A stretch of 64,000 nt of DNA from Roseobacter sp. (GTDB lineage: Bacteria > Pseudomonadota > Alphaproteobacteria > Rhodobacterales > Rhodobacteraceae), in NCBI GenBank assembly GCA_024636495.1, contig JAGXGZ010000081.1:24685-88684 (forward strand). Direction: 5' to 3'. Of this stretch, positions 45,643 through 53,531 are shown piece by piece. The position numbers and the translations under genes were made by a program. Below the pieces are notes generated by a model. That model saw nothing but the letters and a program-made list of their open reading frames with translations. It searched no databases and was not told where the DNA came from. Position 1 is the first letter of the stretch, and each line of letters opens with the position of its first letter.

Positions 45643-46373
45643 GCAGGTTGGCCTGACCGCTGCGCAAAGACACGATGGGCAAGGCTTTGTGTCTCGGCTT
45701 CAAGGTCGGTCAGGCCGGTGCCAATCGCAGCACCGTCCTGTGCCTCGACCGCATCGGTGATTGCGACATGCAACGCGATGATCGCATCGCGCGAGCGGGC
45801 CGTAAAAGTGATCATGTTCATCAACGGCTGCATCGCCTCGACCGCGCCGGCCAGTTGGTAGGACAAGACAGGGTTGCATGCCCCATCCACCAACGCGCGG
45901 TGAAACGCAACATCCGAGGCGCAGAACGCCTCGTCGCTTAAATCCTGCTGGCTTTGGCGGGCAATTTCGGCGCGCATGACGTCGATATGGCTTTGCGAGC
46001 GGCGCCGCGCCGACAGCGGGGCGCACGCGCGTTCCAACGCATAGCGCGCCTCGCAGGCGGTCTCGAAGCTCACGTCATTCATCGACAGTAACAGGGTCGA
46101 TGTGGTGATTTGCTGCGCCTGAGCCGCCTGGAAACTGATGCGGTTGACGAATGCGCCGCCCGTAGCACCGCGCTGTGTGCGGATCAGCGATTGCGCCGCA
46201 AGCCGTTTCAGTGCCTCGCGTACGGTGGCACGCGACACTTCAAATTGCAGCGCCAGTTCGGCCTCGGAGGGCAGGCGTTCGTCCACAATCAACGCGCCGC
46301 TGACGATCGCGTCGCGGATGTTCGCCGCGATTTGCGCGGAAAGATCGACAGAGGGAGAGAGGCTTGGTTTCAT
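45639..46373 (-). CDS. GntR-family regulator, FadR/FCD subgroup, next to the DMSP operon
   Basis: 244 residues. The N-terminal winged helix is LPSEAELALQFEVSRATVRE followed by ALKRLAAQSLIRTQRGATGG. The C-terminal FCD ligand-binding domain has the metal-type residues in the ARYALERACAPL, SDVAFHRAL and ALHVAITDAVEAQD helices. FCD regulators bind small acids. It is divergent from the DUF2182-DUF1326-DinB-dmdA-acuI unit. In Ruegeria pomeroyi, as I recall, a gntR gene also lies beside dmdA, so the likely ligand is DMSP or a breakdown product such as acrylate or methylmercaptopropionate. Confidence 0.9.
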   Translation of the reverse strand: MKPSLSPSVDLSAQIAANIRDAIVSGALIVDERLPSEAELALQFEVSRATVREALKRLAAQSLIRTQRGATGGAFVNRISFQAAQAQQITTSTLLLSMNDVSFETACEARYALERACAPLSARRRSQSHIDVMRAEIARQSQQDLSDEAFCASDVAFHRALVDGACNPVLSYQLAGAVEAMQPLMNMITFTARSRDAIIALHVAITDAVEAQDGAAIGTGLTDLEAETQSLAHRVFAQRSGQPA

Positions 46374-46384
46374 ATGTCTTACAT
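46374..46384. promoter_or_regulatory. Putative GntR operator 1
   Basis: ATGTCTTACAT, immediately upstream of the gntR start codon. It shares the ATGTCTkACATT pattern with site 2; the two centres are 33 bp apart, about three helical turns. Binding here would block gntR itself. Confidence 0.55.
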
Positions 46385-46405
46385 TTAGGAATTGGAAAAA
46401 CTTTA

Positions 46406-46418
46406 AATGTCTGACATT
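46406..46418. promoter_or_regulatory. Putative GntR operator 2
   Basis: AATGTCTGACATT is a perfect palindrome around a central T, in the 91-base gap between divergent gntR and the DUF2182 gene, 47-59 bases before the DUF2182 start. Size and symmetry fit FCD-type GntR sites. Confidence 0.6.
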
Positions 46419-46464
46419 AGTTTTTCAAGTATCGAGTCGCGCTGGTTTGGGAGGATCGCGTTTC

Positions 46465-47253
46465 ATGGCACCCGTCGTTCGGTCCATATTATGGCTGTCG
46501 TTCTTTGGCCTTATCCTCGCCGCTTGGGCGATGATGTACGCGATGAGCACTGGCATGGGGCTGGACCTGTTGGGGCGTCCCAATGACATGGGCCAGATGA
46601 TGCGAAATATGAATCCGCGCATGGACATGTATATGCCAATGGCCAGTTTCGGCCCCTTGGCGGTGATGTGGGGCGCGATGATGGCCGCGATGATGCTGCC
46701 CACGATGATCCCAACGTTGCGCAGCTACGAAGACCTGATGGTCAGTGCAAATGGCACGCGTGCAGGCTGGCTGGGTGTTTTGCTGGGCTATTTCATCATG
46801 TGGCTTGGTTTTGCCTGTGTGATTGCAGGCGTGCAGCTGGCGCTGCTTTATGGCGGCGTGATCGATATGTTGGGAATTGCGAAATCACGCTGGATCGCGG
46901 CCGCTTTGTTGCTGGCTGTGGGTCTGTTTCAATTTACTCGCACCAAAGAAATCTGCCACGGCGTTTGCCATTCTCCGATGATGTATTTCATCGGCAATTG
47001 GCGGCCCGGCTTTGCGGGGGGGCTGCGGATGGGGCTGGGCTTGGGGGCGTTTTGTGTGGCCTGCTGCTGGGGCTTCATGGCGCTTGGGTTTGCGGGTGGC
47101 GTGATGAATTTGGCTTGGATGGGGCTTGCGACCCTGTTTATGGTGCTCGAAAAGCTGCCCCAGATCGGGCATAAAGTTACAAAACCAATGGGTGTTCTGC
47201 TGATGATCGGCGCATGCGTCGTGGCGGGCTGGCCCATGATTTCAGGAGGATAA
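46465..47253 (+). CDS. DUF2182 multi-pass membrane protein
   Basis: 262 residues with about six membrane helices. Very Met-rich near the N-terminus (MGQMMRNMNPRMDMYMPM and WGAMMAAMMLPTMIPTL), with cysteine clusters TKEICHGVCHSP and VACCWGFMALG. The family is predicted to handle metal ions; Met and Cys richness points to copper or another soft metal. The frame runs far upstream, but the ATG at 46465 (RBS GGGAGG) lies after the operator region. It is followed after 1 base by the DUF1326 gene, its usual partner. Confidence 0.88.
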   Translation: MAPVVRSILWLSFFGLILAAWAMMYAMSTGMGLDLLGRPNDMGQMMRNMNPRMDMYMPMASFGPLAVMWGAMMAAMMLPTMIPTLRSYEDLMVSANGTRAGWLGVLLGYFIMWLGFACVIAGVQLALLYGGVIDMLGIAKSRWIAAALLLAVGLFQFTRTKEICHGVCHSPMMYFIGNWRPGFAGGLRMGLGLGAFCVACCWGFMALGFAGGVMNLAWMGLATLFMVLEKLPQIGHKVTKPMGVLLMIGACVVAGWPMISGG

Positions 47254-47254
47254 A

Positions 47255-47962
47255 ATGGCGACCAACAAAAGAGCCGATGCAGACCGATTGCCGATCAGTC
47301 AGCGCATTGACCAGCGCATGCCCAACCCCAAACGCCGCGAGGCGACGCCGACCAATTGGCAGATCAAGGGCGAGCTTTTCCTGAATTGTTCGTGCGAGAT
47401 GTTCTGCCCTTGTGTTGTCAGCCTTGGCGCGCATCCGCCCACCGAAGGGCATTGCCACGCCTGGATGGCCATCGCCATCGACGAGGGTCACTACGAAGGC
47501 GAAGACCTGTCTGGCCTCAATGTGGGCCTGCTGGTCGATATCCCCGGTCGCATGGGCGAGGGCAATTGGAAGGTCGCGGCCTATGTGGACGAGAACGCAT
47601 CGGGCAAGGCGTATAACGGTATCTTACAGATTTTTTCGGGTGCCGCTGGCGGCACAACGGGGCTGTTCACGATGCTGGTCTCCGAGATCATAGGGGCGGA
47701 ACGCGCACCGGTGAAAATTATCCGTGACGGCACCAAGCGGTCGATCCAGATCGGTCGCAAGATCGCGGGCGAGATTGAAATGATCGCAGGCAAATCGCCC
47801 GATCATCCGGTGATGATCTCGAATTCGAAATACTGGATGGGGCCGGATATCATCGCGGCGAAAGGTCTGAAATCCAAGGTGCGCGACTATGGCCGCGTCT
47901 GGGATTTTGGCGGCAAATCAGCCGAGATATGCCCGATCAACTGGCAGGGTCCAAACGCATGA
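47255..47962 (+). CDS. DUF1326 protein, partner of the DUF2182 protein
   Basis: 235 residues. The motif LNCSCEMFCPCVVSLG contains four cysteines, and a later GHCHAWMAIAIDEG block adds Cys and His; together they look like a metal or cluster site. The rest is beta-rich (WKVAAYVDENASGKAYNGIL). Function unknown. The stop overlaps the DinB-family start (ATGA at 47959-47962). Confidence 0.88.
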   Translation: MATNKRADADRLPISQRIDQRMPNPKRREATPTNWQIKGELFLNCSCEMFCPCVVSLGAHPPTEGHCHAWMAIAIDEGHYEGEDLSGLNVGLLVDIPGRMGEGNWKVAAYVDENASGKAYNGILQIFSGAAGGTTGLFTMLVSEIIGAERAPVKIIRDGTKRSIQIGRKIAGEIEMIAGKSPDHPVMISNSKYWMGPDIIAAKGLKSKVRDYGRVWDFGGKSAEICPINWQGPNA

Positions 47963-48468
47963 TCACCGTGGGCTATGTTCGGATGATGGCGCGCTACAAC
48001 GGCTGGCAGAACGACCAGCTGATGCCCATTTTGTTGGACATGCCCGAGGCGGAATTAACCAAGGATCGGGGTGCCTTCTTTGGCTCGATCCTTGGGACGG
48101 CGAACCATCTGCTGTGCGGTGATCTGCTGTGGCTGTCGCGGCTTGATCCGTCAATGGAGCCGCCGTTTGAAGCTTTTGCGAAATGGCCGCACCTGCACAA
48201 GGATGCGCGGGCTTGGGCGTCAGACAGGCACCGGGTGGACGGAAAAATCCGCCAGTGGGCCGGCACCGTCCGAGAACTGGATTTGCTGGGCGATATGACG
48301 TGTAAACCCGCGGATGGCGGCACGCCTTACACGTTGCCCTCCAGCCTTGCCGTGCTTCAGATGTTCAACCACCAAACCCACCACCGTGGTCAAATCCACG
48401 CCATGCTGACATCTGCGGGTGAGACCGCACCGGTCAGTGATCTCATCTATATGCCGGAGTATGCTTAA
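47959..48468 (+). CDS. DinB-family metal-binding four-helix protein
   Basis: 169 residues. The DinB fold carries three metal-ligand histidines: here H in GTANHLLCGDLLW, and two in FNHQTHHRGQIHAML. Related enzymes include bacillithiol- and mycothiol-dependent transferases. The ATG at 47959 overlaps the DUF1326 stop. The TAA stop is directly followed by the TTG start of dmdA, so all four genes are probably cotranscribed. Confidence 0.9.
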   Translation: MITVGYVRMMARYNGWQNDQLMPILLDMPEAELTKDRGAFFGSILGTANHLLCGDLLWLSRLDPSMEPPFEAFAKWPHLHKDARAWASDRHRVDGKIRQWAGTVRELDLLGDMTCKPADGGTPYTLPSSLAVLQMFNHQTHHRGQIHAMLTSAGETAPVSDLIYMPEYA

Positions 48469-49572
48469 TTGGCACTGATCTCTCCTTCGCGCCGGATACG
48501 GCGCACCATGTTTTCCGACGGTGTCGAAGCCGCGGGGGTATCGGCCTATACGGTCTATAACCACATGTTATTGCCCACGGTTTTTAAAAGCGTCCAGGAA
48601 GACTACCACCACCTCAAAGAGGCGGTGCAGGTCTGGGATGTGGCCTGCGAGCGGCAGGTCGAACTGCGTGGGCCGGATGCGGCCAAGCTGATGCAAATGC
48701 TGACCCCGCGTGATCTGCGTGGCATGTTGCCGGGGCGGTGCTTCTATATTCCCATCGTCGATGAAACCGGCGGCATGCTGAACGATCCGGTCGCGGTCAA
48801 GCTGGCCGAGGATCGCTGGTGGATTTCCATTGCCGACAGTGATCTGATGTTGTGGGTCAAGGGGATCGCCAATGGTTACCGGCTGGATGTGCTGATCGAC
48901 GAGCCAGACGTCAGCCCGTTGGCCGTGCAAGGGCCCAAGGCGGATGATCTGATGGCGCGGGTGTTCGGGGATGCGGTGCGGGACGTCAAGTTCTTTCGCT
49001 TCGGGATGTTTGACTTCCAGGGACGCTCAATGGCCGTCGCGCGGTCGGGTTATTCCAAACAGGGCGGGTTCGAGATTTACGTGGATGGTGAGGACAAAGG
49101 CATGCCGCTGTGGAATGCCTTGATGGAGGCCGGGCGCGATCTGGACGTGCGCGCCGGTTGCCCCAACGGGATTGAACGGGTCGAGGGTGGATTGCTGAGC
49201 TATGGCAATGACATGACCGATGACAACACGCCGCACGAGTGCGGATTGGGCAAGTTTTGTGACACCCAAACGGCGATTGGCTGTATCGGGCGAGATGCCT
49301 TGTTGCGAGTGGCCAAGGAAGGGCCGATCAAGCAGATCCGCGCGATTGATATCGCGGGCGCTCCGGTGATGGGCTGTGACCGGGCGTGGGATATCGAGGT
49401 GGGCGGCAAGCGCGTGGGGCAAGTGACCTCGGCGGCGTATTCACCTGATTTCAAGACCAATGTCGCGATTGGCATGGTGCGGATGACCCATTGGGACGCG
49501 GGCACGCAGGTGCAGGTGCGCTGCCCAGACGGGGTTCGCGATGCGGTGGTGCGCGAAGAGTTCTGGGCGTAA
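48469..49572 (+). CDS. dmdA: Dimethylsulfoniopropionate demethylase
   Basis: A 367-residue GcvT-like enzyme that moves a methyl group from DMSP to tetrahydrofolate, leaving methylmercaptopropionate. The N-terminus (ISPSRRIRRTMFSDGVEAAG), VYNHMLLPTVF, VQVWDVACERQVEL and LSYGNDMTDDNTPHECGLGK all match what I know of Ruegeria pomeroyi DmdA, including its length. Homology places the start at TTG 48469, which abuts the TAA of the DinB gene; GGAG at 48455 is 10 bases upstream. The first ATG (48508) would cut off conserved residues. GcvT itself differs in these motifs. Confidence 0.9.
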   Translation: MALISPSRRIRRTMFSDGVEAAGVSAYTVYNHMLLPTVFKSVQEDYHHLKEAVQVWDVACERQVELRGPDAAKLMQMLTPRDLRGMLPGRCFYIPIVDETGGMLNDPVAVKLAEDRWWISIADSDLMLWVKGIANGYRLDVLIDEPDVSPLAVQGPKADDLMARVFGDAVRDVKFFRFGMFDFQGRSMAVARSGYSKQGGFEIYVDGEDKGMPLWNALMEAGRDLDVRAGCPNGIERVEGGLLSYGNDMTDDNTPHECGLGKFCDTQTAIGCIGRDALLRVAKEGPIKQIRAIDIAGAPVMGCDRAWDIEVGGKRVGQVTSAAYSPDFKTNVAIGMVRMTHWDAGTQVQVRCPDGVRDAVVREEFWA

Positions 49573-49590
49573 GGTCTTGGATGAGAGTTT

Positions 49591-49622
49591 GGGGACCGAG
49601 GGGCCAGCCCCTCGGGCTCCCC
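49591..49622. terminator. Long hairpin between dmdA and acuI
   Basis: CCGAGGGGC/GCCCCTCGG around CA (49596-49615) is extended by GGGGA with TCCCC across a 2-base bulge. No T-tract follows, so it may attenuate or protect rather than end transcription. It joins directly to the dispersed repeat copy at 49624. Confidence 0.6.
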
Positions 49623-49623
49623 G

Positions 49624-49644
49624 GAGTTTATGTGGCAAAATGAA
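49624..49644 (+). repeat. Copy of a dispersed 21-bp intergenic repeat
   Basis: GAGTTTATGTGGCAAAATGAA, 2 bases after the hairpin between dmdA and acuI. Hairpin plus repeat mirrors the arrangement at 11386-11439. Confidence 0.6.
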
Positions 49645-49679
49645 AAGGGTTACAAAGAGTGATCCGGTAAGGAGAGATG

Positions 49680-50672
49680 ATGTTTGACGCGTTGATGGTG
49701 ACCAAGGATGAGGAAAGCGGCAAGACCTCTGCGGCAGTGACGCAGATTGATCTGGACCAGCTGCCTGCAGGCGATGTGACCGTTGCGGTCGAATATTCGA
49801 CGGTCAACTACAAGGATGGTTTGTGCATTGGGCCGGGCGGCGGGTTGGTGCGGAATTACCCCCATATTCCGGGCATTGATTTTGCAGGCACGGTAGAGGC
49901 GTCGGACGATGACCGCTACAAGCCCGGCGACAAGGTCGTCTTGACGGGCTGGCGCGTGGGCGAGGCGCATTGGGGCGGGTATTCCCAAAAGGCGCGGGTC
50001 AAGGCCGATTGGCTGGTGCCGCTGCCAGCCGGGTTGGATACGCGTCAGGCGATGGCCGTGGGCACGGCGGGTTTCACAGCGATGCTGGCGGTGATGGCGC
50101 TAGAGGATCACGGGCTGAAGGTCGGGCAGGGTCCTGTGCTGGTCACAGGTGCTGCGGGCGGTGTCGGGTCGGTTGCCGTCGCGATACTGGCTGCCTTGGG
50201 TCACGAGGTTGCCGGGGTCACAGGCCGCCCGGAAACGTCAGATTATCTGAAATCGCTGGGTGCAAGCCAGATTGTTGCACGCGAAGAGATCAACGAGACC
50301 GTCAAGCGTCCGCTTGAGGCCGAAACATGGGCGGGGTGCGTCGATGCCGTTGGCGGCGACATGCTGGCGCGTGTGTTGGGGCAGATGAAATACGGCGCAT
50401 CGGTTTCAGCAGTTGGCCTTGCGGGGGGCGCGGGCCTGCCTGCCACGGTGATCCCGTTTTTGCTGCGTGGCGTGAACCTGTTGGGGATCGATTCCGTGAT
50501 GCAACCCTATGACAACCGTCTGCGCGCATGGGAGCGTGTGGCGCAGGATCTGCCCATGGCCAAACTTGAAGATATGGTTGTTCCTGCAACGCTGAAGGAT
50601 TTGCCGCAACTGGGCAAAGACATCCTGAAGGGTCAGGTCCGGGGTCGTGTTGTGGTTGACGTAAACGGCTGA
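49680..50672 (+). CDS. acuI: Acryloyl-CoA reductase (AcuI, MDR family)
   Basis: A 330-residue zinc-free medium-chain reductase that turns toxic acryloyl-CoA into propionyl-CoA with NADPH. The motifs STVNYKDGLCIGPGGGLVR, PGDKVVLTGWRVGEAHWGGY, the cofactor loop GAAGGVGSVA and LLRGVNLLGIDSVMQP match Ruegeria pomeroyi AcuI, which also lies downstream of dmdA. Two ATGs are in frame; AAGGAG is 5 bases before the second (49680), which gives the family N-terminus MFDALMV. Confidence 0.94.
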   Translation: MFDALMVTKDEESGKTSAAVTQIDLDQLPAGDVTVAVEYSTVNYKDGLCIGPGGGLVRNYPHIPGIDFAGTVEASDDDRYKPGDKVVLTGWRVGEAHWGGYSQKARVKADWLVPLPAGLDTRQAMAVGTAGFTAMLAVMALEDHGLKVGQGPVLVTGAAGGVGSVAVAILAALGHEVAGVTGRPETSDYLKSLGASQIVAREEINETVKRPLEAETWAGCVDAVGGDMLARVLGQMKYGASVSAVGLAGGAGLPATVIPFLLRGVNLLGIDSVMQPYDNRLRAWERVAQDLPMAKLEDMVVPATLKDLPQLGKDILKGQVRGRVVVDVNG

Positions 50673-50684
50673 GAGTTGTGAACA

Positions 50685-50715
50685 GGCGGGCCGCGGAATA
50701 GATTTGCGGCCCGCC
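50685..50715. terminator. Hairpin between acuI and the aminotransferase gene
   Basis: A perfect 10-bp stem (GGCGGGCCGC at 50685-50694 with GCGGCCCGCC at 50706-50715) and an 11-base loop, without a T-tract. Confidence 0.55.
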
Positions 50716-50758
50716 GAGAGTGATGATGTTCCCAAAGGCTGCGGATAAGGAGTGAGCC

Positions 50759-51982
50759 ATGACATTGGATATAGATTTCGTGCGCGCCCAGTTTCCGGCC
50801 TTTGCCGAAGCCTCGCTGAGCGGTCAGGCGTTTTTCGAGAACGCGGGCGGGTCCTACACCTGTGGGGCCGTGATTGACCGGCTGACCCGGTTTTACACGC
50901 AACGCAAGGTGCAACCCTACGCGCCTTATGCCGCCAGCCAGCTTGGTGGCGAAGAGATGGACGAGGCCCGCGCCCGCATGGCGGCGATCTTGGGGGTTGA
51001 CGGGGACGAGCTGTCCTTTGGGCCGTCGACCACGCAAAACACCTATGTGCTTGCGCAGGCGTTTGGCCAGATGATGCAACCGGGCGAAGCGATCATTGTC
51101 ACCAATCAAGACCACGAGGCAAACACAGGCCCGTGGCGGCGCTTGGCCGAACGTGGGATCGAGGTGCGCGAATGGTGCGTCGATTCTGAGACTGGGCATC
51201 TGAATACGAACGCTTTGGAAGATCTGCTGGATGAAAGCGTCCGGCTGGTGTGTTTTCCGCATTGCTCGAATGTTGTGGGCGAAATCAATCCGGTAGTCAA
51301 GATTACGGCGCTTGCGCATGCTGCCGGTGCTTTTGTCTGCGTTGATGGCGTGTCTTATGCGCCGCACGGATTTCCTGATGTGGGTGCTACGGGGGCGGAT
51401 ATCTATCTGTTTTCGGCCTATAAAACTTACGGTCCGCATCAAGGGCTGATGGTGATCCGCCGCGCCTTGGGGGAATTGTTGCCTAACCAAGGGCACTATT
51501 TCAACGAGGGTAGCCTTTACAAACGCTTTACACCTGCCGGGCCGGATCATGCGCAGATCGCGGCCTGTGCGGGGATGGCTGATTACGTTGACGCGCTTTA
51601 TACCCATCACGCCGGGGGCAACGCCGATGCCTCTGCCCGGGGCGCTTTCGTTCATGATTTGATGCGGGCGCATGAGGTCGCGTTGTTGCAACCGCTGCTG
51701 GATGCGCTTGCTGCGCGCAATTCCGTCCGTTTGTTGGGGCCTGCGCATGCTCAGGGGCGTGCGCCAACGGTTGCGGTTGCCCTTGGGCGACCCGCTGAAC
51801 CGGTTGCCGCGGCTCTTTCACAGCATGGGATCATGGCCGGAGGGGGTGATTTTTACGCTGTTCGGGCGCTTAAGGCGATGGGCATTGACCCCGATCAAGG
51901 GGTGCTGCGCCTTAGTTTTACGCATTACACGACCAAAGCGGAAATTGATCAGCTTTTGAATGCGCTTGAGGATGTACTCTAG
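50759..51982 (+). CDS. Class V aminotransferase / cysteine desulfurase-like PLP enzyme
   Basis: 407 residues of PLP fold type I. The PLP lysine is K222 (YLFSAYKTYGPHQG), the cofactor aspartate and serine region is CVDGVSYAPHG, and the substrate region is FFENAGGSY. It resembles the group named cysteine desulfurase-like (SufS/CsdA relatives), but the catalytic Cys loop of true SufS was not recognised. The position after dmdA-acuI suggests a possible role with sulfur or amino acids from DMSP, which is inference only. Confidence 0.85.
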   Translation: MTLDIDFVRAQFPAFAEASLSGQAFFENAGGSYTCGAVIDRLTRFYTQRKVQPYAPYAASQLGGEEMDEARARMAAILGVDGDELSFGPSTTQNTYVLAQAFGQMMQPGEAIIVTNQDHEANTGPWRRLAERGIEVREWCVDSETGHLNTNALEDLLDESVRLVCFPHCSNVVGEINPVVKITALAHAAGAFVCVDGVSYAPHGFPDVGATGADIYLFSAYKTYGPHQGLMVIRRALGELLPNQGHYFNEGSLYKRFTPAGPDHAQIAACAGMADYVDALYTHHAGGNADASARGAFVHDLMRAHEVALLQPLLDALAARNSVRLLGPAHAQGRAPTVAVALGRPAEPVAAALSQHGIMAGGGDFYAVRALKAMGIDPDQGVLRLSFTHYTTKAEIDQLLNALEDVL

Positions 51983-52000
51983 TCCTTGAAATAAAGGACT
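51981..52000 (+). terminator. Weak hairpin after the aminotransferase gene
   Basis: AGTCCTT (51981-51987) pairs with AAGGACT (51994-52000) around GAAATA, overlapping the stop codon. No T-run follows, so termination is doubtful. Confidence 0.4.
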
Positions 52001-52040
52001 TCGGGCTACCTATTCTCAAACCTTAAAAAGAAGTAAATCC

Positions 52041-53462
52041 TTGTCTGACAATTCTCCGATCCTTGTGTGGTTTCGCCGCGATTTGCGGCTGACCGATCAC
52101 CCCGCGTTGCACGCCGCCACCGAGACGGGCCGCCGCGTCATTCCGGTCTTTATCCAAGATGATGCAGTGTCCGGGCTGGGCGCCGCGCCAAAGTGGCGTT
52201 TGGGTCTGGGGCTTGGGGCGTTTGATGCGGCTTTGCGCGATAAGTCTAGCAGGCTGATCCTGCGCAAGGGTGATGCGCTTGAGGTGCTTGAGGCCTTGAT
52301 AAAACAGACCGGCGCGGGGGCGGTTTATTGGTCCCGGCTCTATGATCCCGACAGCACCACGCGAGATGCGAAAATCAAGGAAAACCTGAAAGACACAGGG
52401 ATCGACGCACGCTCCTTTGGGGGGCATTTGATGTTCGAGCCTTGGACGGTCGAAACCAAGACGGGCGGCTTTTACAAGGTTTACACGCCATTCTGGAATT
52501 CCGTTAAAAACGTCGGCGTCGATGCGCCCTTACGTGCGCCATCCGCTTTAAATCCGCCCGAGACCTGGCCCGAAAGCGATAATCTGGACGACTGGCACAT
52601 GGGCGCCGCGATGCAGCGCGGTGCTGATGTCGTGCGCCCTTTTGTGCGACTTGGCGAACAGGCGGCGCAATCGCGTCTTGGGGCATTCATGGCGCACGGA
52701 GTGGCGCAGTATAAAGCAAACCGGGATCTTCCGGGCGTGGACGGTACATCAAACCTGTCGGAAAACCTCGCCCTTGGCGAAATCAGCCCGCATCAATGCT
52801 GGCATGCGGGGCAACGCGCGCTGCAAGACGGCAAACAAGGGGCGGAAACCTTCCTCAAGGAGCTGGTCTGGCGCGAGTTTGCCTATCATCTGATGCATCA
52901 CACGCCGCGCATTCTGACCGACAATTGGCGCGAGGAATGGGAAGCCTTTCCATGGAACGAAGACGAACGTCTGGCCGAGGTCAAAGCCTGGAAGCAGGGC
53001 CGTACGGGCGAGCCCTTCGTGGATGCCGCGATGCGCGAACTTTACGTAGCAGGCCGGATGCACAACCGGGGTCGCATGATCGTCGCCAGCTATCTGACCA
53101 AGCATCTGATGTGTCACTGGCGGATCGGACAAAAGTGGTTTGAGGACTGTTTGATCGACTGGGACCCCGCAAGCAACGCCATGGGGTGGCAATGGGCGGC
53201 AGGGTCCGGCCCCGATGCGACACCTTATTTCCGGGTGTTCAACCCTGCGACGCAGCTAGATAAATTCGACAAGAACCGCGACTACAGCAGCCGCTGGATC
53301 GCCGAGGGCCGTGCCAACCAGCACGCCGATGCGCTTGCCTTTTTTGACGCCATTCCAAAGCAGTGGAACATGTCGCCCGACGATGCTTATCCAGACCGGA
53401 TCGTCGCGTTGGACAAAGGGCGTGAACGGGCGCTTGAAATCTATAAGAACAGAAACTTTTAA
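52041..53462 (+). CDS. phr: Deoxyribodipyrimidine photolyase (cryptochrome/photolyase family)
   Basis: A 473-residue flavoprotein that repairs cyclobutane pyrimidine dimers with blue light. The N-terminal antenna domain begins VWFRRDLRLTDHPAL. The C-terminal FAD domain has LAWREF-like LVWREFAYHLMHH, the GRTGEPFVDAAMRELYVAGRMH-type block and LIDWDPASNAMGWQWAAGSG. The tryptophans of the electron path lie in these blocks. Homology places the start at TTG 52041, with only a weak purine-rich RBS (AAAAAGAAG). It precedes cfa; in Rhodobacter sphaeroides both phrA and cfaA belong to the singlet-oxygen response. Confidence 0.95.
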   Translation: MSDNSPILVWFRRDLRLTDHPALHAATETGRRVIPVFIQDDAVSGLGAAPKWRLGLGLGAFDAALRDKSSRLILRKGDALEVLEALIKQTGAGAVYWSRLYDPDSTTRDAKIKENLKDTGIDARSFGGHLMFEPWTVETKTGGFYKVYTPFWNSVKNVGVDAPLRAPSALNPPETWPESDNLDDWHMGAAMQRGADVVRPFVRLGEQAAQSRLGAFMAHGVAQYKANRDLPGVDGTSNLSENLALGEISPHQCWHAGQRALQDGKQGAETFLKELVWREFAYHLMHHTPRILTDNWREEWEAFPWNEDERLAEVKAWKQGRTGEPFVDAAMRELYVAGRMHNRGRMIVASYLTKHLMCHWRIGQKWFEDCLIDWDPASNAMGWQWAAGSGPDATPYFRVFNPATQLDKFDKNRDYSSRWIAEGRANQHADALAFFDAIPKQWNMSPDDAYPDRIVALDKGRERALEIYKNRNF

Positions 53463-53531
53463 CGTTTGTTAATCGTGACTTCAGCACATAAACTTAACTC
53501 CGCGACTAAAACACGCGTTCAGGGAGCCGAA

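Noticed and set aside
50633..51748. 371-codon open frame antisense to the aminotransferase gene
   Set aside because: Same reason: the plus-strand PLP enzyme explains the codon pattern.
51983..52040. RpoE-type (singlet-oxygen) promoter before the photolyase gene
   Set aside because: No convincing TGATC-like -35 with a matching -10 at the right spacing was found.
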